From Bin95 sp965220855 (GTDB lineage: Bacteria > Pseudomonadota > Alphaproteobacteria > Bin95): a stretch of DNA of 64,000 nt. Below the pieces are notes generated by a model that searched no databases, was not told the DNA's origin, and saw only the letters and a list, made by a program, of their open reading frames with translations. The stretch is taken from assembly GCA_965220855.1 (NCBI GenBank), contig CBDCQY010000001.1, positions 1,488,001 through 1,552,000 of the forward strand, given 5' to 3'. The position numbers and the translations under genes were made by a program. Shown one piece after another: positions 35,406-43,017 of the stretch (position 1 is the stretch's first letter; every line of letters starts with the position of its first letter).

Positions 35406-37073
35406 TTGACCAATTCGGACCGCATCCTCGAACTGCTGCGCCGGCGGCCGGGTCTGGACGACGACGAGATTTCCCGGCTCTCGGGCGTCGAGCCGCGCCA
35501 GCAGGTCAATCAGCTCTGCCGGCGGCTCGAAAAGGAGGGCGTCCTGGAGCGCGTCCGGGGGCATTCCGGCAAGATTGTCAACATCCTGCTCGACGGCGCG
35601 CGGCCGACGGTGCGGAAGGCCGAACGGACGCCCGCGCCGCAGTCGGTGGCGGCCCGGCCGGCGGCGCCCGATGTCGGACCCCATGAAGGGACGCTCATCA
35701 TCCTGCCCTGTTCGGGCAGGAAGTCGGCGGCCGGGGAGTCGGACCGGCCGGGTGGCGGCATCGCCGACTGTCTTCCGAAGGAGCTGGCGGACCGGCTGCG
35801 GGCCGCGCGCGCGGGCATGGCCGGCAAGGCGCGCCTCGACGAGACCGCGCGGCTGCCGGCCTGGCGGCGCTATGCCGGCGAACTCTACCGGGCGGCGGGG
35901 CCGCAGCTGGGCGCGGCCGTCGCGGCGGGCGCGCATATCCTTATCGTCAGCGGCGGCTATGGCGTCCTTTGCGCCGAGGAGGCGATCGGGACCTATGACG
36001 CCCGGTTCGGGCGGGGCGATTGGCCGGCGGGCCTGCTGCAGCAGGTCGTCGCCGCCTATGTCCGGCGTCATGGGCTGAAGCGCATGCGGGCGTTCGTCTC
36101 CGCCTCGACCGCCTATCGCGATCTGCTGCAACGCATCGACTGGCGCGCCGCCGGCGTCGAGGACGCGCTTCTGGTCATGCCGCAAGGCGCTCGCGGCGGC
36201 GCCATGGTCACGGCGCCGCGAGCCCAGGGAGAGGCCCTGGCGGCGTTCCTTGCCGGCAAGCCGCCGGGAAGGGGCTGGCGGAGTTCCGACGGCCTCGGGC
36301 TGGCGTTCGAGCAGCTCGCTCCCACGCCCTCGCGCGGCGCATCCGGACGGCCGGCCGGCGGGCGGAGCGCCGATATCCGACAGTTCTACCGCCTGCTCGA
36401 CCGGCTGGCGGAGCGGGTGGGCGGCCCGCGCCGGCTCGCCGAATGCCGGGGCGGCATGCGCTGGCCGGCCCGAGGCGTCTATTTCTTCTTCGAGCCGGGC
36501 GAGACGCGCTCGGGCGGCGGGCCGAGGGTGGTGCGCATCGGAACCCACGCGCTCCGTGAAGGCGCCCGCAGCACGCTCCGGGGCCGGTTGTGGCAGCATC
36601 GCGGCCGGGCCGACGGCGGCAATCATCGCGGTTCGGTCTTTCGCCTGCTGGTTGGCGCGGCGCTCGCCGGTCGGGGGGAAACGCCTCTCCCAGACTCCTG
36701 GGGCGTCGGCTCGACAGCCGCCGAAGCCGCGTCGCGGTTCGACCTGGACCGCGACGGGGTCTCGCGGCGGGAGGCCGCCCTGGAGGCGGAGGTCAGCCGA
36801 TATATCGGCGCCATGCCGTTGCTCTGGCTCGAGGTGGACGACGATCCGGGAGGGCCGGCGCAGCGCGGCCGGATCGAGCGCAACGCCATCGCCCTGCTCA
36901 GCGCCTGTCGCGAACCGACCGGCGACCCGCCTTCGCCCGACTGGCTCGGCCGCCACAGCGATCGGGACCGGGTGCGCCGCTCCGGCTTGTGGAACAATCG
37001 CCATGTGGACGAGGTTCACGACCCGGCCTTCCTGCTTGAGATGGAGCGCCTGATTGAGCGAGCGACAGCGTAG
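35406..37073 (+). CDS. Three-domain fusion: winged helix, DUF6884/YaaA-like, GIY-YIG-like nuclease
   Basis: 555 residues from a TTG served by GGAGGG. Residues 1-62 form a winged-helix DNA-binding domain (LDDDEISRLSGVEPRQQVNQ). Residues 95-285 resemble DUF6884/YaaA-like domains: TLIILPCSGRK at 96-106, ILIVSGGYGVL at 178-188 and EEAIGTYDARF at 191-201. Residues 355-535 look like a GIY-YIG nuclease: GVYFFFE at 357, VVRIGTH at 375, Arg in LRGRLWQH at 391-398, NHRGSVFR at 406, Glu in RIERNAIALL near 491 and WNNRHVDE near 529. These match the order GIY, YIG, Arg, Glu, Asn of that fold. Function unknown; the domain mix suggests sensing or cutting of (modified) DNA or RNA. The next gene encodes a SLOG-type protein. 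Domain names are inference from motifs. Confidence 0.7.
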   Translation: MTNSDRILELLRRRPGLDDDEISRLSGVEPRQQVNQLCRRLEKEGVLERVRGHSGKIVNILLDGARPTVRKAERTPAPQSVAARPAAPDVGPHEGTLIILPCSGRKSAAGESDRPGGGIADCLPKELADRLRAARAGMAGKARLDETARLPAWRRYAGELYRAAGPQLGAAVAAGAHILIVSGGYGVLCAEEAIGTYDARFGRGDWPAGLLQQVVAAYVRRHGLKRMRAFVSASTAYRDLLQRIDWRAAGVEDALLVMPQGARGGAMVTAPRAQGEALAAFLAGKPPGRGWRSSDGLGLAFEQLAPTPSRGASGRPAGGRSADIRQFYRLLDRLAERVGGPRRLAECRGGMRWPARGVYFFFEPGETRSGGGPRVVRIGTHALREGARSTLRGRLWQHRGRADGGNHRGSVFRLLVGAALAGRGETPLPDSWGVGSTAAEAASRFDLDRDGVSRREAALEAEVSRYIGAMPLLWLEVDDDPGGPAQRGRIERNAIALLSACREPTGDPPSPDWLGRHSDRDRVRRSGLWNNRHVDEVHDPAFLLEMERLIERATA

Positions 37074-37131
37074 CGCCGGGCCCGCCGCCCGCCCGTTTCG
37101 TCATGCGGGCGCGCCGCGCGGGAGGCATCCG

Positions 37132-37581
37132 GTGACCCGGATCCTGTCGGGCGGGCAGACCGGGGTGGACCGCGCCGGGCTGGAGGTGGCCCTGGCGCTC
37201 GGCCTCGGGGCCGGCGGCTGGTGCCCGCGCGGGCGGCGCGCCGAGGACGGGCGGATACCGGACCGCTACCCGCTTCGGGAAGCGCCGGGCCGGGCCTACT
37301 CCGAGCGCACGCGGCTCAATGTGCGCGACAGCGACGCGACGCTGATCCTCTGCCGGGGGCCGCTCGGCGGCGGCACGCTTCTCACCGCCCGGATCGCGCG
37401 CGAGCTCGGCCGGCCGCTGCGCATCGCCGATCTCTCGCGCCGCCCGCAGGCGCCCGCCGCGGCCGCCTGGCTCCGACGCCACGGCGTCCGGCGGCTGAAT
37501 ATCGCCGGTCCCCGCGAGAGTCAGGCTCCCGGCGTCGGCGCCGAGGCGGAGCGCTTCCTCCGCCGCCTGCTGGCGCCGTGA
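37132..37581 (+). CDS. SLOG-fold protein, putative molybdenum carrier family
   Basis: 149 residues from a GTG preceded by GGGAGG (spacing 7). Family signature at the N-terminus RILSGGQTGVDRAGLEVAL, then GGWCPRGRRAEDGRIP and NVRDSDATLILCRG, as in PF12694 (putative molybdenum carrier, Rossmann-like SLOG/YpsA superfamily). SLOG proteins bind nucleotides or nucleotide-derived ligands and recur in conflict and stress systems; no member of this branch has a firm role. An in-frame upstream TTG at 37054 would add an atypical basic leader. The stop overlaps the MFS start. Confidence 0.8.
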   Translation: MTRILSGGQTGVDRAGLEVALALGLGAGGWCPRGRRAEDGRIPDRYPLREAPGRAYSERTRLNVRDSDATLILCRGPLGGGTLLTARIARELGRPLRIADLSRRPQAPAAAAWLRRHGVRRLNIAGPRESQAPGVGAEAERFLRRLLAP

Positions 37582-39077
37582 ACGACGAGGAGGCGTTCGG
37601 CGGCAGCGGGCTTTCGCCGCTCAGGCGGGCGCTGATCCTGGCTTCGGTCACGCTCGCCACCACGCTCTACGGCACCACGGTGCTGGTGGTCTCCACCGTG
37701 CTGCCGCAGATGCAGGGCTCGCTCTCCGCGACCCAGGACCAGATCGCCTGGGCGATGACCTTCAACATCGTCGCCACCGCCATCGCCACCCCGACCACCG
37801 GCTGGCTGAACGCCCGCTTCGGGCGTCGCCAGGTGATGCTCTGGTGCATGGCGATCTTCGGCGTGGCCACTCTCGGCTGCGGCCTCGCCGGCTCGCTGGA
37901 GGCCCTGGTGCTGTTCCGCGTCGTGCAGGGCGCGGCCGGCGCGCCGATCACGCCGCTGGCGCAGGCGATCGTCCAGGACATCTACCCCCGCTCCCGGCAT
38001 GGCGCGGTCATGTCCGCCTTCGGCATGGGCGTGGTGGTGGGGCCGGTGATCGGCCCGGTGCTGGGCGGCTGGCTGACCGACGCCTATGACTGGCGCTGGT
38101 CGTTTTTCATGGTGGCGCCGGTGGCGGCCGCCAGCTGGATCGCCATGTGGCTGGCGCTCACCGACGGCGGCAGGCGCGAGCGCGCGCGGCTCGACTGGAC
38201 CGGCTTCCTGGCGCTCAGCCTCGCTGTGGTGTGCGTGCAGCTGATGATGGACCGGGGCGAGCGCCGCGACTGGTTCCAATCGACCGAGATCGTTCTGGAA
38301 GCCTGCCTGGCGGGCCTCGCCTTCTACTTCTTCCTGGCGCACAGCCTGACCGCCCGCCAGCCCTTCCTCAACCTGAAGCTGCTGCTGGACCGCAACTATG
38401 CGCTCGGCCTGACGATCGTCGCGATCTACGGCATGCTGAACTTCACGCCGATGGTGATGCTGCCGCCGATGCTGCAGGACCTTGCCGGCTTCCCGAGCGC
38501 GGTGGTGGGCGAGCTGGTGGCGGCGCGCGGCGCGGGGGCCATTCTGGGCTTCTTCCTCGCCATCTATGTCGGCAAGCTCGACCCGCGCATCGGCATGAGC
38601 GCCGGCTTCGTCATCATGGCGGCGTCGGGCTGGCTGATGATGCAGTTCGACGCCAATGTCTCCTGGTGGGATGTCGCCCTGGTGTCGTGGATGCAGGGCG
38701 TGGCGGTCGGCGTCACCTGGGTGCCGCTCACCGTCGCCACCTTCGCCACGCTGGACCGGCGCTATTTCCCCGAGGCCTCCTCGGTCTATCACCTGATGCG
38801 CAATCTCGGCTCCAGCTTCTTCATCTCGGTGAGCGTGACGGTGCTGGTGCGCACGAGCGGGGTGAATTACGGGCGTCTCGCGGAGTTCGTCTCGCCCTAC
38901 AACGAGGCGCTCACGACGATCGACATCGCCGGCGCGGCCGGCCTGGCCGCGCTCGGCGGCGAGGTCGGCCGGCAGGCGGCCATCCTCGGCTATCTGAACG
39001 CCTTCACCGCCTACACATGCGTCAGCCTCGCGGCGCTGCCGCTGGTTCTGCTGCTCCGCATCCGCCGGGCCGCCTGA
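37578..39077 (+). CDS. DHA2-family MFS multidrug exporter (EmrB/QacA type)
   Basis: 499 residues, GTG start overlapping the SLOG gene stop (GTGA). About 14 membrane helices; motif A appears as GWLNARFGRRQVM, motif C as MGVVVGPVIGPVLGGWLTD, with the EmrB-type opening TVLVVSTVLPQMQGSLSATQDQIAW. H+-coupled drug or metabolite exporter of the inner membrane. No EmrA-like membrane-fusion partner is adjacent. The tight overlap ties it to the fusion/SLOG pair, which may mean export of a product or simply shared stress regulation. Confidence 0.88.
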   Translation: MNDEEAFGGSGLSPLRRALILASVTLATTLYGTTVLVVSTVLPQMQGSLSATQDQIAWAMTFNIVATAIATPTTGWLNARFGRRQVMLWCMAIFGVATLGCGLAGSLEALVLFRVVQGAAGAPITPLAQAIVQDIYPRSRHGAVMSAFGMGVVVGPVIGPVLGGWLTDAYDWRWSFFMVAPVAAASWIAMWLALTDGGRRERARLDWTGFLALSLAVVCVQLMMDRGERRDWFQSTEIVLEACLAGLAFYFFLAHSLTARQPFLNLKLLLDRNYALGLTIVAIYGMLNFTPMVMLPPMLQDLAGFPSAVVGELVAARGAGAILGFFLAIYVGKLDPRIGMSAGFVIMAASGWLMMQFDANVSWWDVALVSWMQGVAVGVTWVPLTVATFATLDRRYFPEASSVYHLMRNLGSSFFISVSVTVLVRTSGVNYGRLAEFVSPYNEALTTIDIAGAAGLAALGGEVGRQAAILGYLNAFTAYTCVSLAALPLVLLLRIRRAA

Positions 39078-39085
39078 GCGGCGCC

Positions 39086-39114
39086 TTGCCGCACGCCGCG
39101 AGCGTTCATATAGT
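39086..39114 (+). promoter_or_regulatory. Promoter of the DUF1640 gene, leaderless geometry
   Basis: TTGCCG (39086-39091), exactly 17 bases, TATAGT (39109-39114), then 7 bases to the ATG at 39122. The close -10 match and spacing make this the best promoter in the window; transcription should start at the start codon. Confidence 0.65.
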
Positions 39115-39121
39115 CCGGTCC

Positions 39122-39373
39122 ATGTCCGAAGCCATAGCGTTCGATACCCACCGCTTCGTCAAGCGCCTGACCGCAAGCAGTTTCACCGAGGAGCAGGCCG
39201 AGACGCTCGCCGACGAGCAGATCTCCCTGCTCAACGGCAATCTCGCCACCAAGGCCGATATCCTGGAAGTCGGAGCCGAGATCGAAGCGTTCAAGGCCAA
39301 CTTGCTCAAATGGATGTTCGCCGGCCCGATCGCCCAGGGCGGCCTGATCGTCGCGCTGGTCAAGCTGCTGTAG
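39122..39373 (+). CDS. Small DUF1640/CCDC90-like coiled-coil protein
   Basis: 83 residues: an N-terminal FDTHRFVKRLTASSFTEEQA block typical of DUF1640 (the bacterial relatives of mitochondrial MCUR1/CCDC90), a NLATKADILEVGAEIEAFKA coiled coil, and a C-terminal hydrophobic anchor (MFAGPIAQGGLIVALVKLL). It is shorter in the coil than most relatives. Function unknown in bacteria; membrane-anchored small proteins of this sort are often near mobile or debris regions. No Shine-Dalgarno, in agreement with the leaderless promoter. Confidence 0.8.
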   Translation: MSEAIAFDTHRFVKRLTASSFTEEQAETLADEQISLLNGNLATKADILEVGAEIEAFKANLLKWMFAGPIAQGGLIVALVKLL

Positions 39374-39414
39374 CGCCGGTCCCCGCTTCGGGCGTTTCCA
39401 GGGTCGATTGATGG

Positions 39415-39483
39415 ATGACTGATTCTCACCACCCGGCGCCCTCCTGCCGCATCGGCCTCGATGTCGGTGGGACGTCGGGGTGA
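39415..39483 (+). pseudogene. Truncated 5-prime fragment of a hyuA-like gene
   Basis: A 22-codon stub whose translation (MTDSHHPAPSCRIGLDVGGT, then Ser-Gly-stop) matches the N-terminus of the intact hyuA 1.5 kb downstream (MDDSRRPTPSYRIGIDVGGT). DNA similarity is also clear (shared ATTCTC and CGCATCGG blocks). The match breaks off just after the GGT of the ATPase phosphate-binding motif, where Ig/autotransporter sequence begins. Confidence 0.75.
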
Positions 39484-40513
39484 CGGCGACGCCGCAGGAC
39501 CGGGCGCTTTCCTTCGGCTCGGCCACGGTGGCGGATTGGAGCTTCACGCAAGATCAGGCGATAACGGCCTTCACCCTGCCGGCAGCGACCGGCGGCGACG
39601 GGGCGCTGAGCTATGCGCTGACGCCGACCCTGCCGGCCGGCCTTGCGCTCGACGCGGTGACCATGAGGTGAGCGGGACGCCGACGGCGGCGCTGGCGGCG
39701 ACGGGCTATAGGTGGACGGTGATCGATGCGGATGGCGACACGGCGAGCCTCGGCTTCACCATCGAGGTTCTGGCGGGGGCCGGGACGAATGCCGCCCTGC
39801 GCCAGGCCTTCGCGCAGAGCCTGGCGGCGCTGGCGGCGAAGACGCTCGGCGGCGCGCAGCAGACCATCGGCAAGCGGCTCGACGCCGCGCCGGGCGCCTC
39901 CAGCCTGACGGTGGCCGGGCGGCGGGTCGAGTTCGGCGCGCCGGACGACCGCCACCGGGCGGAGACGCCGGAGGATGTGCGTATCGACTGGGAGACCTTG
40001 CGTCGCGACAGCGCCTTCGAGATGGCCTTCGGCGAGGCCGGGAGCGGGCTGGAGATGACGGCCTGGGGCCGAGGCGGGCTGATGCGCTTCGAGGCGGAGC
40101 AGGCCGGGATCGACCATCGAAGCCGGATGGAGACGGGCTGGCTCGGCATGGATGCGCGTGTGGGCGACGGCCTCTCCTGGTCGGCGAGCCTCGCTACGGG
40201 AGTGCGCGCCGACGGCGCGGCGATGCTGGCCGACGATCTCGACTATGACGAGGCCGGCTTCGGGGCCGACGAGGACCGCATGGCGCTCGAACTGGAAGCC
40301 CGCTACGGCTTCCGCCTGCCGGCCGCGCACGGCCTGCTCTCGCCCCTGCTGCGCCTCTCGGAGGAAGAGGGCGTGCGGCGCAAGCTCGAAGCCGGCCTCG
40401 CCTTCGAGGCCGCCAGGGGCCGCGTCGATCTGGAACTCACCGGCGGCCACAAGGCGCGCAACGGCTCCGCCGACGACAATCGCCTCCGCCTCGACCTCCG
40501 CCTCGGCTTCTGA
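39484..40513 (+). pseudogene. Frameshifted Ig-domain/autotransporter C-terminal remnant
   Basis: Two frames together read as one protein. The first (ending at 39671) has a putative Ig (He_PIG-like) half: FTLPAATGGDGALSYALTPT then LPAGLALD. The second continues SGTPTAALAATGYRW and DADGDTASLGFTIEV, then a linker (LAALAAKTLGGAQQTIGKRL) and a shortened beta-barrel ending LRLDLRLGF with terminal Phe. A single-base deletion near 39668, before TGAGCGGG, explains the break. The barrel part is far shorter than a normal autotransporter. No start codon or signal peptide remains, so this is debris of a large surface protein. Confidence 0.65.
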
Positions 40514-40941
40514 AGCCGGGGCGGAGCCGCCCGCCCGGGAGCGGCGACCGCGAGTTCCGCAACACCGTGGGCAAGACCGGCGGCGCCTGGAAACTTGCGC
40601 CATGGTCCAGAATCGGGTCGCGTCCTTATCTCCTCAAGCAGGACAACGGGATGACGACGGCCCGGTGGGCGGCTACAGTCATCCGGGTCGAATAAGCTGC
40701 ACCCCGCGAGAGAGCTTTGCCCGATTGCAAACAACTATGCCGACGTCCAACGATGGCGGTGCCCGATAGCGGTTCGCTCAGCATATTATTCACAGGGACA
40801 CTTGGCCGCAGTTCTCACCTCTGGCCGCGCGCGGGTGCGCTTTGGTTCACCAGTTTCGCTTGCGGTATGCTTACGCTAGCTCTCGCTGCCTTGAGAACAC
40901 AGAATCGCTTTCGAATTATTATTCAATGAAAAGAGGGCATT
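40514..40941. other. 428-base gene-free stretch upstream of hyuA
   Basis: No convincing gene. The first two thirds are GC-rich and unrecognised; the last 160 bases are AT-richer and contain the likely hyuA promoter and ribosome-binding site (AAAAGAGGG). A 70-codon TTG-initiated frame (40717-40929) has no family features and is not called. Confidence 0.6.
40891..40919 (+). promoter_or_regulatory. Putative promoter of the hyuAB operon
   Basis: TTGAGA (40891-40896), 17 bases, AATTAT (40914-40919), followed by the Shine-Dalgarno AAAAGAGGG and the hyuA ATG at 40942. Only about 22 bases separate the -10 from the start codon. Confidence 0.45.
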
Positions 40942-43017
40942 ATGGATGATTCTCGACGCCCAACACCCTCTTACCGCATCGGGATCGATGTGGGTGGGAC
41001 TTTCACGGATGCGGTTCTGGCGGGGCCGGGCGGCGGGGCGTTGCATATTGCGAAATCGCCTTCGACGCCGGATGCGCCGGCGGAGGGCTTCTTTGCCGGG
41101 GTGGACCGGATGCTGGCGCTTTCCGGCGTGGACCCGGCGGATATCGCCACGCTGTTGCACGGCTCCACCATCGTCACCAACGCCATTCTCGAGGGCAAGG
41201 GCGCGCGCACCGGCCTGGTGACGACGGAGGGCTTCCGCCATGTGCTGGAAATCGGCCGGGCCGAGATTCCGCGCGCCGCCAACCTGTTCTCCTGGGTCAA
41301 GCCGAAGCGCCCCGTGCCCGCCCGCTACATCTTCGAGGCGGCCGGGCGCATCCGCGTGGACGGCTCGGAGGCGGCCCCGCTCGACGAGGCGGCGGTCGAG
41401 GCCGCGGCGGAGGCGATCCGCCGGGCCGGGCTGGAGGCGGTCGCCGTCGTGCTGCTGCACTCCTGGGCCAACGCCGCCCATGAGCGCCGCGCGGGCGATA
41501 TCCTGCGCGCCCGGCTGCCGGGCGTCGAGGTCTCGCTCTCGGTCGATGTGCTGCCGGTCTTCCGCGAATATGAGCGCAGCGTCGCGACCGCCCTCAACGC
41601 CTCGGTGCAGCCGGTGGTGCGCCGCTATATCGCCCGGCTGGTCGAGGGGCTGGGCGAGCGCGCCGTCGCGGCCCCGCTGCTGCTGATGAAGTCCAGCGGC
41701 GGCGCCTGCCCGCCGGAAGAGGCCGCGCGCGGGGCGGTGCATCTGGCGCTCTCCGGCCCGGCCGCCGGAGCGGAGGGCGCGGCCTGGCTCGGACGCGCCG
41801 CCGGCGTCGACGATCTCTTGACCATCGACATGGGCGGCACCAGCGCCGATGTGGCGCTGATCCGGGACGGGCGGCCCGCCCTCTCGACCTCCGGGCGGAT
41901 CGGCGACCATCCGCTCGCTTTGCCGATGATCGACATCCACACCATCGGCGCGGGCGGCGGCTCCATCGCCACGGTGACGGAGGAAGGCGCGATCCGGGTC
42001 GGGCCGGAGAGCGCCGGCGCCGATCCCGGACCCGCCTGCTACGGCAAGGGCGGCGAACGCCCGACCGTCTCCGACGCCAATCTGCTTCTGGGGCGCATTC
42101 CCCCGGCGCTGCTGGACGGCGAGGTTCGCCTCGCGCCCGACGCCGCAGAGGAGGCGATCCGCCGGCATGTCGCGGAGCCGCTCGGCATCGACCCGCTCGC
42201 CGCCGCGCGCGGGATCGTCGATCTGGTCAACGCCACCATGACCGGCGCGCTCAAGGTGATGTCGGTCGAGCGCGGCCTCGACCCGCGCGACTTCGCGCTC
42301 GCGGCCTTCGGCGGCGCGGGTCCCGTCCACGGGGCGGCGCTGATGCGCGAGCTTCGCGCGGCCCGCCTGCTGGTGCCGCGCTATCCGGGCATTCTCTGCG
42401 CCATCGGCCTCTTGACCACCGATCTGCGCTACGACTTCGCCGCCACCCGCCCGCAGCGCGCCGGCGCCTTCGACGCCGCCGCCGCCGAGGCGGTCTTCCA
42501 GGAGCTCACGGAAGCGGCCGACCGGCGCCTGGAAGCCAATGGCGTCGCGCCCGAGCGCCGCCGCTTCCGCCGCTCGGCCGACATGCGCTACGAGAAGCAG
42601 GGCGTGGAGCTGAACGTGCCCTGCGGCGGCCCCGTGACCGAAGAGGCGCTCGCCACGCTCATCGCCGATTTCCACGCGCTGCACGAGCGGCTCTACACCT
42701 TCTCGGAACCCGACGCGCCGGTCGAGATCGTCAATCAGCGCGTGGCGGCCACCGGCCTCATGGACAAGATCGCCCTGCCGGAACTGCCCGCCGCCCCGTC
42801 GGAGCGCCCGGAGCCTGCGGGCGAACGCCTCGCCTGCCTGGAGGGCGGCCGGCTGGCCCCCACGCCCACCTATCGCCGCGAGGCGCTCCTGGCCGGGCAC
42901 CGCATCGAGGGGCCGGCGATCGTCGATCAGCTGGACTCGACGACCGTGCTGCTGCCCGGCCAGACTGCGCTCGCCGACCGCCATGGCAATCTGCAGGTCT
43001 CGGAGGGCGATCCGTGA
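40942..43017 (+). CDS. hyuA: Hydantoinase/oxoprolinase family protein, subunit A
   Basis: 691 residues, the usual HyuA length. Actin-like ATPase fold: phosphate-binding RIGIDVGGTFTDAVL at residues 12-26, LLHGSTIVTNAILEGKGARTGLV, second phosphate loop TIDMGGTSADVALI near residue 296, and IHTIGAGGGSIA. Known relatives: N-methylhydantoinase A, 5-oxoprolinase, acetone carboxylase beta, all ATP-dependent. It acts with HyuB, whose start overlaps this stop. The exact substrate (hydantoin, oxoproline, ketone) cannot be read, but the neighbouring amidohydrolases favour a cyclic amide. Confidence 0.92.
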   Translation: MDDSRRPTPSYRIGIDVGGTFTDAVLAGPGGGALHIAKSPSTPDAPAEGFFAGVDRMLALSGVDPADIATLLHGSTIVTNAILEGKGARTGLVTTEGFRHVLEIGRAEIPRAANLFSWVKPKRPVPARYIFEAAGRIRVDGSEAAPLDEAAVEAAAEAIRRAGLEAVAVVLLHSWANAAHERRAGDILRARLPGVEVSLSVDVLPVFREYERSVATALNASVQPVVRRYIARLVEGLGERAVAAPLLLMKSSGGACPPEEAARGAVHLALSGPAAGAEGAAWLGRAAGVDDLLTIDMGGTSADVALIRDGRPALSTSGRIGDHPLALPMIDIHTIGAGGGSIATVTEEGAIRVGPESAGADPGPACYGKGGERPTVSDANLLLGRIPPALLDGEVRLAPDAAEEAIRRHVAEPLGIDPLAAARGIVDLVNATMTGALKVMSVERGLDPRDFALAAFGGAGPVHGAALMRELRAARLLVPRYPGILCAIGLLTTDLRYDFAATRPQRAGAFDAAAAEAVFQELTEAADRRLEANGVAPERRRFRRSADMRYEKQGVELNVPCGGPVTEEALATLIADFHALHERLYTFSEPDAPVEIVNQRVAATGLMDKIALPELPAAPSERPEPAGERLACLEGGRLAPTPTYRREALLAGHRIEGPAIVDQLDSTTVLLPGQTALADRHGNLQVSEGDP

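Noticed and set aside
40717..40929. 70-codon TTG-initiated frame with a hydrophobic C-terminal part
   Set aside because: No ribosome-binding site, no recognisable family, and it covers the putative hyuA promoter.
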